Assembly: GCA_018824305.1 (NCBI GenBank) | Contig: JAHJGM010000009.1 | Location: 124,001 to 188,000, forward strand | Direction: 5' to 3' | Length of the DNA: 64,000 nucleotides | From: a bacterium | GTDB taxonomy: Bacteria > Campylobacterota > Campylobacteria > Campylobacterales > Sulfurimonadaceae | Shown: positions 10,227 to 20,877 of the stretch, one piece after another | How the letters are laid out: every line of letters begins with the position of its first letter | Position numbering within the stretch: the first letter of the stretch is position 1 | Notes under the pieces: model-generated | Told to the model about the DNA's origin: nothing | The model's input: the letters and a program-made list of their open reading frames with translations, nothing else | The model's database searches: none | Program-made: the position numbers and the translations under genes

Positions 10227-10973
10227 ATGAAAAAGATAGTAGTTTTTGCAGTTCTCTGCGTCTCCATATTTGCGCAGACATCACTGGAAATAGCCAAAAA
10301 ATCTTATGAAGTCATGTCGGGATATAAGGAGAGTGTCTCAGTCAACACGATGATCCTGAAAAATGCGCAGGGGGTCGAAAACATCAGAAAGCTCAAGATA
10401 AAAAAATTGGAATCAATAGATGGAGATAAATCCTTGATAGAGTTTTTGTATCCGCTGGACATAAAAGACACAAAACTACTGAGTTACGAACAGATCGGAG
10501 GCGATGACAAACAGTGGCTTTATCTGCCGGCATTAAAAAGAGTCAAACGGATAAGTTCGAGTAATAAATCTGGCTCATTCATGGCGAGCGAGTTTAGTTA
10601 TGAGGATATCTCCTCTCAAAACTACAAAAACTTTACTTACATGCAAGAGGTCAAAAAAGCACTCAAAGATAATGTAGAGTGTTTTGTTATCACAAGAGTT
10701 CCCATTGATGAAAACAGCGGTTACACTAAACAGATAATCTATATAGATACCAATACATATCTTGCAAAATTTGGGGAGTATTTTGACAAACAGGACAGAT
10801 TGTTAAAAGAGGTTTCATTTTTAGAATACATAAAACTGGACAATATATATAGAATAAAAAAGATGCAGATGTTCAATGTACAGACAAAAAAAAGCAGTGT
10901 CTTGATCTGGGATGAAGACAGGATCAAAGCAGGGCTTGATGAAAAAGATTTTTCTAAAAGAGCGTTGGAATGA
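10227..10973 (+). CDS. Outer membrane lipoprotein-sorting protein (LolA-like)
   Basis: Signal peptide; LLSYEQIGGDDKQWLYLPALKRVKRISSSNKSGSFMASEFSYED is typical of this family. Confidence 0.85.
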   Translation: MKKIVVFAVLCVSIFAQTSLEIAKKSYEVMSGYKESVSVNTMILKNAQGVENIRKLKIKKLESIDGDKSLIEFLYPLDIKDTKLLSYEQIGGDDKQWLYLPALKRVKRISSSNKSGSFMASEFSYEDISSQNYKNFTYMQEVKKALKDNVECFVITRVPIDENSGYTKQIIYIDTNTYLAKFGEYFDKQDRLLKEVSFLEYIKLDNIYRIKKMQMFNVQTKKSSVLIWDEDRIKAGLDEKDFSKRALE

Positions 10974-12133
10974 TGCGTTTTGCCCTGCTTTTTTTATATG
11001 CGGTATCTCTATTTGCTTTTGAGCATACATCGAATATCTCTGCAAAATATGTCGGTTACGATGATTTTCCCGATGAAGCGGTTATCTTAGGCGATACAAA
11101 ATTTGGATTTGAAAACGATGCTTTTAAAACAGATGTGACGTTGGATTATCTGTACAGTTCGGAGTATAAAGAGAGACGCTATCTTGATCTTAGCGAGTTA
11201 TATCTTAGTAAAGAGTATGGAGATTATACTTTTCATCTTGGCAAGATCATCAAGTATTGGGGAGAGATGGAAGGGTTCAACGTCACTGATGTGTTCAACC
11301 AAAAAAACTATCTTTTCGATCCTTTTGACAAGAGTGCGAAGTTAGGCTCTTGGAGCACTTTTCTAACGAGATACTTCGATGATAACAGTTTAGAGTTTGG
11401 CGTGAAGTTGTATGAAGAGGATAGTAAATATCCAACAAACGGCTCTCCCTACTATCCGTTTGCCATTAGTTACAACAAAGAGCTTCAACTCAGTGATGAG
11501 CGTTACGCACCGACCTTTTATCTTCTTGGGAGTTTTACGACCGATAAATATGTAGACAGCGAGACAAAACTAATACTGCTTCACGGGTATGACAATAAAC
11601 GCTACTTTATACAGACGGCTTTGAATACGTTGTCGCAGTATGCGTACAGAGTCAACAAGTTTATGCTTCTCTCTCATATCATACATAAAGATACTATCTT
11701 CAAATGCGAGGCAAGTTATACGGATGTGATTAGCGATACAAAGATGAGCGATTATGTCCAGTTTGCTTTAGGTGCGGAAAAAGATCTGCATGAAATATAT
11801 GGAGTCGATGTGAGTCTGTACGGAGAATACTATCGATATATCTATATGCAGGACAAGATAAAAAATGTTGATATCTCAGAAATCTATGATAATGATATAT
11901 TTTTGGCGTTGAAACTAAACCTGAACGATGTCAGAAGCAGCGAACTCAAAAGTGGGATCTTATATGATCTGAAAAATGAGGAAAAAGTCTTCAAGATAGA
12001 GGCAAAGTCAAGAGTAATAGACAGTCTTGTCATCAGCAGTGAGTATCTACATGTAATGCCCGCACAAAACACCGTTTTATCTCAGATAAGGGAGTCTAGC
12101 AGAATCATGCTCGGGCTTACCTATACATTTTAA
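10970..12133 (+). CDS. Putative outer-membrane beta-barrel protein (DUF1302-like)
   Basis: Signal peptide, amphipathic strands, C-terminal aromatic ending LGLTYTF. Confidence 0.65.
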   Translation: MMRFALLFLYAVSLFAFEHTSNISAKYVGYDDFPDEAVILGDTKFGFENDAFKTDVTLDYLYSSEYKERRYLDLSELYLSKEYGDYTFHLGKIIKYWGEMEGFNVTDVFNQKNYLFDPFDKSAKLGSWSTFLTRYFDDNSLEFGVKLYEEDSKYPTNGSPYYPFAISYNKELQLSDERYAPTFYLLGSFTTDKYVDSETKLILLHGYDNKRYFIQTALNTLSQYAYRVNKFMLLSHIIHKDTIFKCEASYTDVISDTKMSDYVQFALGAEKDLHEIYGVDVSLYGEYYRYIYMQDKIKNVDISEIYDNDIFLALKLNLNDVRSSELKSGILYDLKNEEKVFKIEAKSRVIDSLVISSEYLHVMPAQNTVLSQIRESSRIMLGLTYTF

Positions 12134-12143
12134 AGGATAAGAT

Positions 12144-14405
12144 ATGTATAGATACATTGATTTTCTGGATAAACACAAGTATAAGATTATGTTTTTAACA
12201 ACGCTTGTCGTCGTTTTGTTTTCAATCTCCTTGAAAGATTTGGCATTTGAGGGGAGTTACAAAATATGGTTTGATAAAAACTCCAAGATCATAAAAGATT
12301 ATGAGAACTTTAGAAGCACTTTTAGCGGTGATGATACTTTCATTGTGGCATTTAAAGACGAGAATGGGATATTTACAAAAAAAGCCATCACTGCCGTCTT
12401 GGAGTTGACAAAAGAGTTCCAAAAGCTAGAGGGAGTGAGAAAAGTAGAGAGTCTGACAAATTATCAGTATATCTCTTCGCAGGATGATGAAGTCGTTGTC
12501 GAGGATTTTATAAAGGAGATGAAAAACCTGCAGGCAAAAAGGTCGCTTGCCCTAGATGATAAATTGATCTTAAACCAGCTTATAGACAAAGATGCTCTGA
12601 CGACCATGATAGCCGTTCATCTTTCAAACGAAACAGGAGCGGATGAAAATGTTAATATAAAGGTCATGAAACGCCTGCAGGAGATTACAGAGAATTACAG
12701 TAAACAAAGCGGATATAAGTTTTATATAACGGGAGGACCTGCCATAACGGCTTCACTCGTGACGATATCCCAAGGCGACGCGAAGATACTGATGCCTTTA
12801 GCCGTGATAACGGTGGTTGCTTTGCTCTTTATGCTTTTTAGAACTTTTTTGGGCGTACTTGTCCCATCAATCGTCATAGTCTTTACATTTCTGCTCGTCC
12901 TTAGTATGCAGGTAATGTTCGGATATAAACTTAATAATTTTACGGTCAACATCCCATCGTTTATTACGGCCATCTCGATAGCCGATGCGATGCATCTTTA
13001 TCTTGCCTGGGTCTATTATAGAATGCAAAATCTCAGTAACCGTGAAGCTCTCAATATCGCTTTAAAAACAAATCTTTCTCCCATCGCTTTAACTTCGTTC
13101 ACAACGGCAGTCGGATTTGCATCGCTTGGTTTGAGCGAGATAGAACCGATCTCCACGCTTGGTATAGCCATAACCACAGGTGCTGTTTTGGCATTTTTGT
13201 TTAGTATCACTGTTGTTCCTGTTCTTATCTTGATCTATGGCGAGAGATATAAGGTAAAGCCGCTGAAATTTTTAAATCTGTTTCACACCCAAGGATATGG
13301 GGCTTTCATAGTCAAAAATGACAAAAAGATAGTTTACGCCTTTACTGTTTTAGTTATCTTTTTTGCTTTTGGTCTGAGTCACATCAAAGTAGATAGCAAT
13401 AGCATAAAATACTTTTCCAAAGAGACGACAGTGAGAGCTGGAAGTGATTTTATAGAGAAAAATCTGACAGGTTCTATGGTGTATGAGATCATTTTAGACT
13501 CAAAACATAAAGAGGGTGTCAAAGACCCCGAGTTTTTAAACAGGGTCATAAAATTTGAAAATGATTTGAAGCAAAAGTATCAAAGTGTCAGGTTTAGCAC
13601 CTCTTTAAAAGATATTGTCATCAGAATGCAGGAGGTTTTAAATAAAAATGCTGTGCCGGAGATTCCAAAAGATAAAAACCTTGTTGCTCAGTATCTGCTT
13701 CTTTACTCTATGAGTCTTCCCCAAGGGATGGAGATAAACGATAAGATGGACACGACAGAACAGTTCTTGCGAGTCACGATCAACACGAATCTGGTAAATA
13801 CTTCAAAAGACTTGGAGATGATAAAGTGGATCAAAGAGTGGTGGCAAAACAACAACAGCTACAGTGCGGATGTGCAGGGTCAAACTGCCATCTTTGCGTA
13901 TATGCAGTCAAGCGTGACAAAAACGCTTTTGCTTTCAGTTACGACCACATTGCTCGTGGTGGCTCTTTGCATGTATCTGATATTTAGAAACTTTAAGATG
14001 CTGTGGCTTTTTATCATTCCAAATATCGCTCCGATTATGTTTGTCGCCGGAGTGATGGGATATTTGGGGATAAACATCGATTTGGGAGTAGCGATCTCCG
14101 CCGCCGTTATCTTTGGTATCGCAGTCGATGATACCATCCATTTTTTCAGTAAATATTTTGAAGCAATCAAGAGCAAAAGCTTTGAAGAGAGCATCGATTA
14201 TATCATCAGCCACAGCGGCAATGCTATGATACTGACCACGTTTATATTATCGGTCACGTTCGGACTTTTCAGTGTGAGCCGTTTTATCCCAAACGTGAAC
14301 TTTGCAATCGTAACAGTCAGTGCTTTAAACATTGCGCTTGTTTTCGACTTAGTTCTTTTACCTGCACTGTTGAGTCTGTTTTTTGCCAAAGAGAGGCAGA
14401 AGTGA
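12144..14405 (+). CDS. RND superfamily (MMPL-like) transporter
   Basis: Two SSD-like TM blocks (SIADAMHLYLAWVYYR; FGIAVDDTIHFFSKY), about 750 aa. Confidence 0.9.
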   Translation: MYRYIDFLDKHKYKIMFLTTLVVVLFSISLKDLAFEGSYKIWFDKNSKIIKDYENFRSTFSGDDTFIVAFKDENGIFTKKAITAVLELTKEFQKLEGVRKVESLTNYQYISSQDDEVVVEDFIKEMKNLQAKRSLALDDKLILNQLIDKDALTTMIAVHLSNETGADENVNIKVMKRLQEITENYSKQSGYKFYITGGPAITASLVTISQGDAKILMPLAVITVVALLFMLFRTFLGVLVPSIVIVFTFLLVLSMQVMFGYKLNNFTVNIPSFITAISIADAMHLYLAWVYYRMQNLSNREALNIALKTNLSPIALTSFTTAVGFASLGLSEIEPISTLGIAITTGAVLAFLFSITVVPVLILIYGERYKVKPLKFLNLFHTQGYGAFIVKNDKKIVYAFTVLVIFFAFGLSHIKVDSNSIKYFSKETTVRAGSDFIEKNLTGSMVYEIILDSKHKEGVKDPEFLNRVIKFENDLKQKYQSVRFSTSLKDIVIRMQEVLNKNAVPEIPKDKNLVAQYLLLYSMSLPQGMEINDKMDTTEQFLRVTINTNLVNTSKDLEMIKWIKEWWQNNNSYSADVQGQTAIFAYMQSSVTKTLLLSVTTTLLVVALCMYLIFRNFKMLWLFIIPNIAPIMFVAGVMGYLGINIDLGVAISAAVIFGIAVDDTIHFFSKYFEAIKSKSFEESIDYIISHSGNAMILTTFILSVTFGLFSVSRFIPNVNFAIVTVSALNIALVFDLVLLPALLSLFFAKERQK

Positions 14406-14496
14406 TATGTGAGTATAATCACACAAATATATTTTAGATAAGGAAGCGGATGATTTACAATACCTTAACTATCATCACGGCACTCATATAATAGTT

Positions 14497-15381
14497 ATGA
14501 CAGTAGATCTAAAAGCAAAAAATTCATCGGAAATTTTGGATTGGTTTGAAAAGACTCCAATAGCAGAGGGTGAAATTTTAGAGATAGAGTTCTTAAACTC
14601 AGACATTGAAAAGATCGGTTATAAAGCTTTTGTCGATCTGGCTCATATATTTTTTATGAAGATGCTGACACCGCATGTAAAAGATGAAGAGACTACGGTC
14701 TTGAGGTTTGTAAAGCTGCATCTTGAGACGTCGTTTCATAAAGCAGAGCAGAGCAGCGAAAAGTATGGGGTCCAGAGCGAGTTCTTTAAAATAGACAAGA
14801 CGGCACAGTTTAGTTTTTTGTATCATTACAGACAAGCACTGAAGTTTATTAACATAGAAGAGAAAACAAAAGTTCTAAATCTCGGCATCAACAAAGGCGA
14901 TGAATTTCATGTAATAAAAGAGATGCTACCATGTAAGGCGTTTGAAGAAAAAGAGTTCGTCGGCATAGATTATTCGGATACGGCTATTGAGTATGCAAAA
15001 CAAAGCTTTCCTCATACAAACACAAAGTTTGTCGCTCACGATATAAATAAGCTTGCAGAGCTTGATCTAGGTAGATTTGATTTGATCGTCTCCATTGGAA
15101 CACTTCAAAGCAGCAATATAGACTTCAACGCGATGTTTATGAACATCTATCAGAACTATCTTGAAAAAGGGGGTTCTCTTATCCTCGGCTTTCCAAATTG
15201 CCGCTGGATCGATGGTGAGATGATCTACGGCGCGAAGGCTCCGAATTATCCCTTTAGCGAGATGAGTCTTGTGTTGAAAGATATCCATTTTTGTAAAAAA
15301 TATCTTCAGCAAAAGAAGTATAGAGTCGTTATAACAGGAAAAGATTATCTGTTTTTAACGGCAAGAAAGATTGGAATATAA
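14497..15381 (+). CDS. Class I SAM-dependent methyltransferase
   Basis: VLNLGINKGDE ... FVGIDYSDTAIEYAKQSF ... FDLIVSIGTLQSS. Confidence 0.8.
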   Translation: MTVDLKAKNSSEILDWFEKTPIAEGEILEIEFLNSDIEKIGYKAFVDLAHIFFMKMLTPHVKDEETTVLRFVKLHLETSFHKAEQSSEKYGVQSEFFKIDKTAQFSFLYHYRQALKFINIEEKTKVLNLGINKGDEFHVIKEMLPCKAFEEKEFVGIDYSDTAIEYAKQSFPHTNTKFVAHDINKLAELDLGRFDLIVSIGTLQSSNIDFNAMFMNIYQNYLEKGGSLILGFPNCRWIDGEMIYGAKAPNYPFSEMSLVLKDIHFCKKYLQQKKYRVVITGKDYLFLTARKIGI

Positions 15382-15418
15382 GTTGCTTTAACGTTGGTAT
15401 AACAGTTAGAGGAATACT

Positions 15419-15757
15419 ATGAGTCGCATACCTTATGAACAGATATTAGGTCACCTTGAGCGCGTACATGTAGATAAGCACAATGTATATTGTTATTTTA
15501 CATGTAAAGATGAAAGCAACAGAGAAAGACATATACTCTCAACACTCCCGTTTGAGCCTTATGAGGGGAAGATGGTCTTTACTTACAAAGATGTTTTACT
15601 GCATCCGTTTAAAACATGGGACAGGTACTATCATACACCTATTACGATCTATTCTTATGAAAATCAAAAGTCAATAGTCGAAAAAGCGTTTTCTTTGATA
15701 GAAAATAAGTTTTATTTCAAAAACGGGGCGTTACTTTTAAAGAATTCATACAAGTAG
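15419..15757 (+). CDS. Conserved hypothetical protein
   Basis: 112-aa ORF, no motif recognised. Confidence 0.55.
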   Translation: MSRIPYEQILGHLERVHVDKHNVYCYFTCKDESNRERHILSTLPFEPYEGKMVFTYKDVLLHPFKTWDRYYHTPITIYSYENQKSIVEKAFSLIENKFYFKNGALLLKNSYK

Positions 15758-15765
15758 AGAAAACT

Positions 15766-16440
15766 CTACTTATTGAACATCAACGAGCCGATGCGGACCA
15801 TGTTTGAGCCACATGCGATAGCAAGTTCGAAATCCCCGCTCATTCCCATAGAACAGATCGTAGCACCTTTTAGTTTTGAAAAGATATCGTGAGTCGTCTC
15901 AAAACTCTTTTTGATGATATCTTTATCATCCGTATGCGCGCCGATACTCATCACACCTTTTAGGTTGATATGCTTACATGTAGAGGCTATTTCTTGATAT
16001 GCATCTATGGCAGCTTCTGGCATAACACCCGATTTTGTGTCTTCATACGCGGAGTTTATCTGAAGCAGGGCGTCCATTTTCATACCATGGACTTCAAGAC
16101 GTTTATCCAGTTCGACCGCAAGTTCCAGTGAATCAAGAGATTGAAATAAAAACGGGTTCACTTTGATGAGCTGGTTTATCTTGTTTTTTTGCAGATTTCC
16201 GATAAAGTGCCACTCCAGAGGAAGCGCTTCCAGTTCTTCAGCTTTTTGTGCAAGGTCTTGGACTTTATTTTCCCCAAAAGCACGCTGACCTATCTCATAC
16301 AGTGATCTTATCTCATCTGATGTGGAGTATTTGCTGACGGCTACTATTTTTACTATGTGGTGTCCGCTGACACGAAGTCTTGCTTTTTCGACTCTCTCTA
16401 TTATAGAATCTATATGAAGTTTATACTCTAACTGTGTCAT
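15766..16440 (-). CDS. YggS family pyridoxal phosphate-dependent protein
   Basis: VAVSKYSTSDEIRSLYEIGQRAFGENKVQDL; WHFIGNLQKNK; MSMGMSGDFELAI-type ending. Confidence 0.93.
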   Translation of the reverse strand: MTQLEYKLHIDSIIERVEKARLRVSGHHIVKIVAVSKYSTSDEIRSLYEIGQRAFGENKVQDLAQKAEELEALPLEWHFIGNLQKNKINQLIKVNPFLFQSLDSLELAVELDKRLEVHGMKMDALLQINSAYEDTKSGVMPEAAIDAYQEIASTCKHINLKGVMSIGAHTDDKDIIKKSFETTHDIFSKLKGATICSMGMSGDFELAIACGSNMVRIGSLMFNK

Positions 16441-16443
16441 TTT

Positions 16444-17499
16444 TTATCCTATCAATCGATTTATATCGTTGTAAAGTCCAAGTCCCATAAGACCAAACAG
16501 GATCACCCATCCCGCTACTGTTAAACGGATCAATATCGCCTCGCTCGGAGCACGTCTTGTGAACATCTCGTAAAGATTGAACATGATATGCCCGCCGTCA
16601 AGTGCAGGGATAGGCAGAAGGTTTAAAACACCGAGATTGACAGAGATAAGTGCTGCAAAAAACAGCACAGCCATCCAGCCTTGTGCAGTGGCATCGGAAG
16701 TTATCTTGATGATCGATATTACACCGCCCATCTCTTTGGCAGGGACATCGCCTGTGATGAGCTTTTGCAGACCTTTAAATATCATAGTCGAAGCAAAAAC
16801 AGTCTGATTGGTTGCGTATTTAATAATTTCGCTTGGAGTCAGTTCCAGCTTATGTGTAACACCTGCACTGCCGATTCCTATCATCGGTTTATAGATATCT
16901 TCATTAAATATGCTTTTTGTAGGTGTCAGTTTTGGAGTCAGGCTTACATGTAAGAGCGTATCTGCTCTTTTGATAGTAAGATCCAGTGTCTCGCCTTGGT
17001 TCGCAGAGATGATCTCCGACATCTCTTCCCAAGTTGTTACAGGTCTGCCGTCAATTGCACTGACCGTATCGTTTGTTTCAAGACCTGCGATAAATGCCGG
17101 AGAATCGGTAATGATTTTTCCGATAACGGGAGATAAGATAGCCGGTGAACCCAATGCTATAAACACAAAAAGGAAAAAAGCCAAGATGAAATTTGCAGCA
17201 GGTCCTGCAAGCAAAATCAGGATTCTTTGAAGCGGTGTTTTGGAATTGTAACTGTCTTTGTCATAATTTGTAACTGAGGGGTCGCTGTCATCTTGACCCT
17301 TCATCTTGACATAGCCGCCAAGCGGGATCATCGCAATTCTCCACTCAGTGTTAAACATTCTAAACGATGCTATTTTTTTGCCAAACCCGATACTGAAGAT
17401 CTCTATATAAACACCGAAAAATCTGGCAACGCTGTAGTGACCAAGCTCATGAAAAAATATCAGTACGGATAAGACTAATAATGAAACTAACCAACTCAT
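16444..17499 (-). CDS. rseP: RIP metalloprotease RseP (site-2 protease)
   Basis: HELGHYSVARFFGV, PDZ region, LLPIPALDGGHI. Confidence 0.94.
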   Translation of the reverse strand: MSWLVSLLVLSVLIFFHELGHYSVARFFGVYIEIFSIGFGKKIASFRMFNTEWRIAMIPLGGYVKMKGQDDSDPSVTNYDKDSYNSKTPLQRILILLAGPAANFILAFFLFVFIALGSPAILSPVIGKIITDSPAFIAGLETNDTVSAIDGRPVTTWEEMSEIISANQGETLDLTIKRADTLLHVSLTPKLTPTKSIFNEDIYKPMIGIGSAGVTHKLELTPSEIIKYATNQTVFASTMIFKGLQKLITGDVPAKEMGGVISIIKITSDATAQGWMAVLFFAALISVNLGVLNLLPIPALDGGHIMFNLYEMFTRRAPSEAILIRLTVAGWVILFGLMGLGLYNDINRLIG

Positions 17500-17500
17500 T

Positions 17501-18052
17501 TTATATACCGTCCTTCAGGATAGCTCTTCTAAAACTCCATACATATTCCGCTCCCGAGTAGATCGTAAGAGCGACAGCGATCCATAGAAGAAGACCTCCA
17601 AATGGCCAATGCATCAGTAAAAAACCTATGGCTATCATTTGAGAGACTGTTTTTACTTTTCCTGCGAATGATGCTTTAACACTGATATTCTCACCGACAG
17701 CGACAGTTCTGAGTGCCGTGATGAAAAGCTCACGGATGATGATGATGTAAACAGCCCAAACAGAAGCTTCACCTATCATCATAAGTCCCAAAAATGCGGC
17801 GATTGTCAGCATCTTATCGGCAAGAGGGTCTAAAATCGCACCCAAAAGTGTCGATTGGTTCCATTCTCTGGCAATATACCCGTCAAAAAAGTCGGTAACA
17901 GAAGCAAGGACAAAAAGTAAAGATGCCGCGTAGTAGTTCCAAGTCATGTGGTATCCGTTATCTATGAAGAGTTGCTGGTTTAAAATGACCCAAAACATAA
18001 GCGGAGCGATAAGTATGCGTAAAGAGGCTAAGAGATTCGGAAGATTTAACAA
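17501..18052 (-). CDS. pgsA: CDP-diacylglycerol--glycerol-3-phosphate 3-phosphatidyltransferase
   Basis: CDP-alcohol phosphatidyltransferase motif DFFDGYIAREWNQSTLLGAILDPLADK. Confidence 0.94.
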   Translation of the reverse strand: MLNLPNLLASLRILIAPLMFWVILNQQLFIDNGYHMTWNYYAASLLFVLASVTDFFDGYIAREWNQSTLLGAILDPLADKMLTIAAFLGLMMIGEASVWAVYIIIIRELFITALRTVAVGENISVKASFAGKVKTVSQMIAIGFLLMHWPFGGLLLWIAVALTIYSGAEYVWSFRRAILKDGI

Positions 18053-18117
18053 AAAAGTCCTTGTAAATTTTATTTGAGATTTTAACCTTTTATTACTTAT
18101 TTGGACTTAATTTCGGC

Positions 18118-18152
18118 TATCTAGCAACAAACTTTCATATTGTTGCTAGATA
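18118..18152. terminator. Perfect 13-bp stem-loop (TATCTAGCAACAA / TTGTTGCTAGATA)
   Basis: Arms 18118-18130 and 18140-18152, 9-nt loop, just past the end of the minus-strand chemoreceptor gene; no clear U-tract. Confidence 0.6.
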
Positions 18153-18162
18153 TGACCAAGAT

Positions 18163-19626
18163 TTATATTTTTACGTTGGGGTTTGCCTCTTTGACCATTT
18201 CATCAAGATAGACGAAAAGCTCTCTGCTGTTTTTTTCCATAGCAAACATCTCTGTGACAAGGTTGTCCATGTTTTTAGGGCAGAGACAATCACCTCTTGT
18301 CGCACATCCGACAGCCTTGATAACATGATTATGTACACTTGCATGAGGTGTTTCCATCTTTTTATAAGCTGCAGTATGAGAAAAGATTTTTTTACCGTCG
18401 CCCTCATAATACCATTTGCCCATTCTGCAGTTATGGTGATCGGCAAAAGTGGCCGCTTTTTGTGCATTTTCACTGAAAATAGTCGCATAAGCATTGTGCT
18501 TATAGACGATATGGTCGACTTTTACAAGTGTCGCAAAAAGAGAACTGTTGATGAGCTGGGACATGGTAGCTGTCTCAGACACGTTTTTGGAAAAATCTTC
18601 TATGACATCTTCAAAGTTGCTGACGTTTTCTTGGGAGTTCGATGCGAGCTGATTCATATCTTCCGAACCTGACAAGATATCATTGGCTTCTTGCTGAAGC
18701 GTCTGCAGTGTCATAGATATCTCCTGAGTCGCTTTTTGCGTACGTTCGGCGAGTTTTCTTACTTCATCGGCGACAACGGCGAATCCTCGTCCATGTTCTC
18801 CTGCCCGTGCTGCTTCTATGGCAGCATTGAGTGCAAGAAGATTTGTCTGGTCTGCGATATCTTTTATCAGACTTGCAATCGTACTGATCTCATTTGTTCT
18901 TTCATTAAGCGAAGTGATCGCACTGTTTGAGTTACCGATAAGCTGAAGCAGATGTTCTATGTTTTCAACGATGTTGCTGACGCTTTTTTGAGAGTTTTGA
19001 ACTTTTTGGGCAGTGTCTTTAGCCGCATCGTTTATTATCTGTGTATAGCCTGTGTTTTTAATGATCGCTTCTTGTATGACGACGAGACCGTTTGAAATAC
19101 CGCCGCTCTCTTTTTCAAACTGATCTGCGAGCTGGACTCTGATCTTACTTTTATAAGCATCCGAAATAGAACGTATAGCATCGTTTATATCGGGGATGGA
19201 TGATAAAAAATCGCCTTTATATCCCTCTTTAAAGATCACTCTTTTTGAATTGCCGAGATTTGCTTCTGCGATACTTGAACGGATATCGCGTATGAGTTGT
19301 TCCGTCTGATCGAGCATATCGTTGATGCCCCATGCAACACCTTGCAGAATGTGTTTATCGTCGATATTCGTTATGCGTTCGGAAATATTGCCTTTACCGG
19401 CTTTAATGAGCACATCGCGGATCTGTCTTATAAGGTTATCGTGAAATATCTTCTCACAAGTGCTTTCTTCGGGTATAAACAATCCTCCGATCGCTATTAT
19501 TGCCAATATGATCGCTGCGATATATGAAACATAGATACCCAGACTGATCGCACCGATAAGAGTAAGGATAATGAAAAAGAGGGTCTGTTTATTGTTGAAG
19601 GCTGAGGACAAACTTGTCATAGTCAA
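18163..19626 (-). CDS. Methyl-accepting chemotaxis protein with C-terminal CZB zinc-binding domain
   Basis: Signalling hairpin [44 protein letters not shown]-type [15 protein letters not shown]. Confidence 0.9.
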   Translation of the reverse strand: MTMTSLSSAFNNKQTLFFIILTLIGAISLGIYVSYIAAIILAIIAIGGLFIPEESTCEKIFHDNLIRQIRDVLIKAGKGNISERITNIDDKHILQGVAWGINDMLDQTEQLIRDIRSSIAEANLGNSKRVIFKEGYKGDFLSSIPDINDAIRSISDAYKSKIRVQLADQFEKESGGISNGLVVIQEAIIKNTGYTQIINDAAKDTAQKVQNSQKSVSNIVENIEHLLQLIGNSNSAITSLNERTNEISTIASLIKDIADQTNLLALNAAIEAARAGEHGRGFAVVADEVRKLAERTQKATQEISMTLQTLQQEANDILSGSEDMNQLASNSQENVSNFEDVIEDFSKNVSETATMSQLINSSLFATLVKVDHIVYKHNAYATIFSENAQKAATFADHHNCRMGKWYYEGDGKKIFSHTAAYKKMETPHASVHNHVIKAVGCATRGDCLCPKNMDNLVTEMFAMEKNSRELFVYLDEMVKEANPNVKI

Positions 19627-20098
19627 CTCCTTGTTCTAAAAGTATTGTATCGAGCAGCTTTTTTGAGGCATCGATGCCCCCGGATTTTTCAGCCGCTAAA
19701 AGTTGGCTGTAAAGGTTGGGTATGATGCTCAGTGCCTTCTCGCTTGGTTTTCTTCTTACTGAGTGAAAGTCGCGGATATTTCCATTTACATCCAATGTGG
19801 CGGTGACATTTGCGAAGACCCAGTAATATGCCCCGTCTTTACAGAGATTTTTAACATATGCAAATATCTCTTGTTTGTTTTGAATTCTCTCCCACAATGT
19901 CTTAAAGATTATTTTCGGCATATCCGGATGTCTTAAAATAGAGTGGGGTTCTCCTATTAACTCTGATTCCGCATATCCTGATATTTTTATAAAAATTTTA
20001 TTCCCATAAATGATCTTCCCCTTTTGATCTGTTTTAGAAACGATAAAATCATCATTGTTCAGTGATTTTTGTGTCTGATTTGGATTTGGTCTTTGCAC
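19589..20098 (-). CDS. PAS domain protein (Aer/CetB-like energy-taxis sensor)
   Basis: [61 protein letters not shown]; overlaps the chemoreceptor gene start. Confidence 0.85.
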   Translation of the reverse strand: MQRPNPNQTQKSLNNDDFIVSKTDQKGKIIYGNKIFIKISGYAESELIGEPHSILRHPDMPKIIFKTLWERIQNKQEIFAYVKNLCKDGAYYWVFANVTATLDVNGNIRDFHSVRRKPSEKALSIIPNLYSQLLAAEKSGGIDASKKLLDTILLEQGVDYDKFVLSLQQ

Positions 20099-20331
20099 TT
20101 TGACTCCTTGTATATATAGCTATATTAACGATATTCAGTTTCACTAATTATAATGTGATAAATCTTGTCTGGTATTTTTTGTTATCTTGTTACTTTTAGT
20201 AATATTTTTTTTAAATAGCGCTAATAATGGGTGATATTAACAGTTTTTTGCAGTTTTTTACTTAGAAATACAATTTATTTTTAATATAATTTTCGATAAC
20301 ATAGTTAGTATAAAAATATAAGGATGATTGG

Positions 20332-20724
20332 ATGAAAAAAGTATTGATAGGTCTGAGCTTGTTTGCGGCACTGGGATTACAGGCAAGTGATAGTATTCAA
20401 GTAAGTATGAAAGATATGAGAGACGGTTTGGTAGAAGTACAAGACGGTTTTTTATATAACAATAAAAGTTCTATACTAAGCGGTATTGAAAAAATAACAA
20501 AAGCAAACAGCGTTTTTCATGATGAAAAGTCTGCTGCGTCTTTTTTACCGCAAGACAAAAAGAAATTTTCTAAAATTGCTTATATAAGTACAAAAAATTT
20601 AAATCTTTATTTAGAAACAATGAAAAACTACGTAGATGACGGAAGTATTGTAAATGCTTCTGATGCATATTCTGGTGTAGTTCGCAGTTGTACACACTGT
20701 CACGCGATCACTAGAGGCTGGTAG
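20332..20724 (+). CDS. Small periplasmic c-type cytochrome-like protein
   Basis: Signal peptide and one C-terminal CxxCH haem motif (CTHCH). Confidence 0.75.
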   Translation: MKKVLIGLSLFAALGLQASDSIQVSMKDMRDGLVEVQDGFLYNNKSSILSGIEKITKANSVFHDEKSAASFLPQDKKKFSKIAYISTKNLNLYLETMKNYVDDGSIVNASDAYSGVVRSCTHCHAITRGW

Positions 20725-20735
20725 TAACATTTTCT

Positions 20736-20761
20736 AAATTCCAAGTCAAGGCTTGGAATTT
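20736..20761 (+). terminator. 10-bp perfect stem-loop downstream of the cytochrome gene
   Basis: AAATTCCAAG-TCAAGG-CTTGGAATTT followed by a pyrimidine-rich stretch. Confidence 0.65.
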
Positions 20762-20877
20762 CTCTCTTTAAGTATTTCTCTTTGAATTAAAATCTTATAA
20801 TTGTCGTCTGTTTAATAAAACATCGTAATACTTAATGATACTATTGTCATTATAATTTTAAACGAAAGGGTGTATGT

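Noticed and set aside
18720-18860. Similarity between the chemoreceptor genes at 18163-19626 and 45357-47414
   Set aside because: Expected conservation of the chemoreceptor signalling hairpin, not a recent duplication
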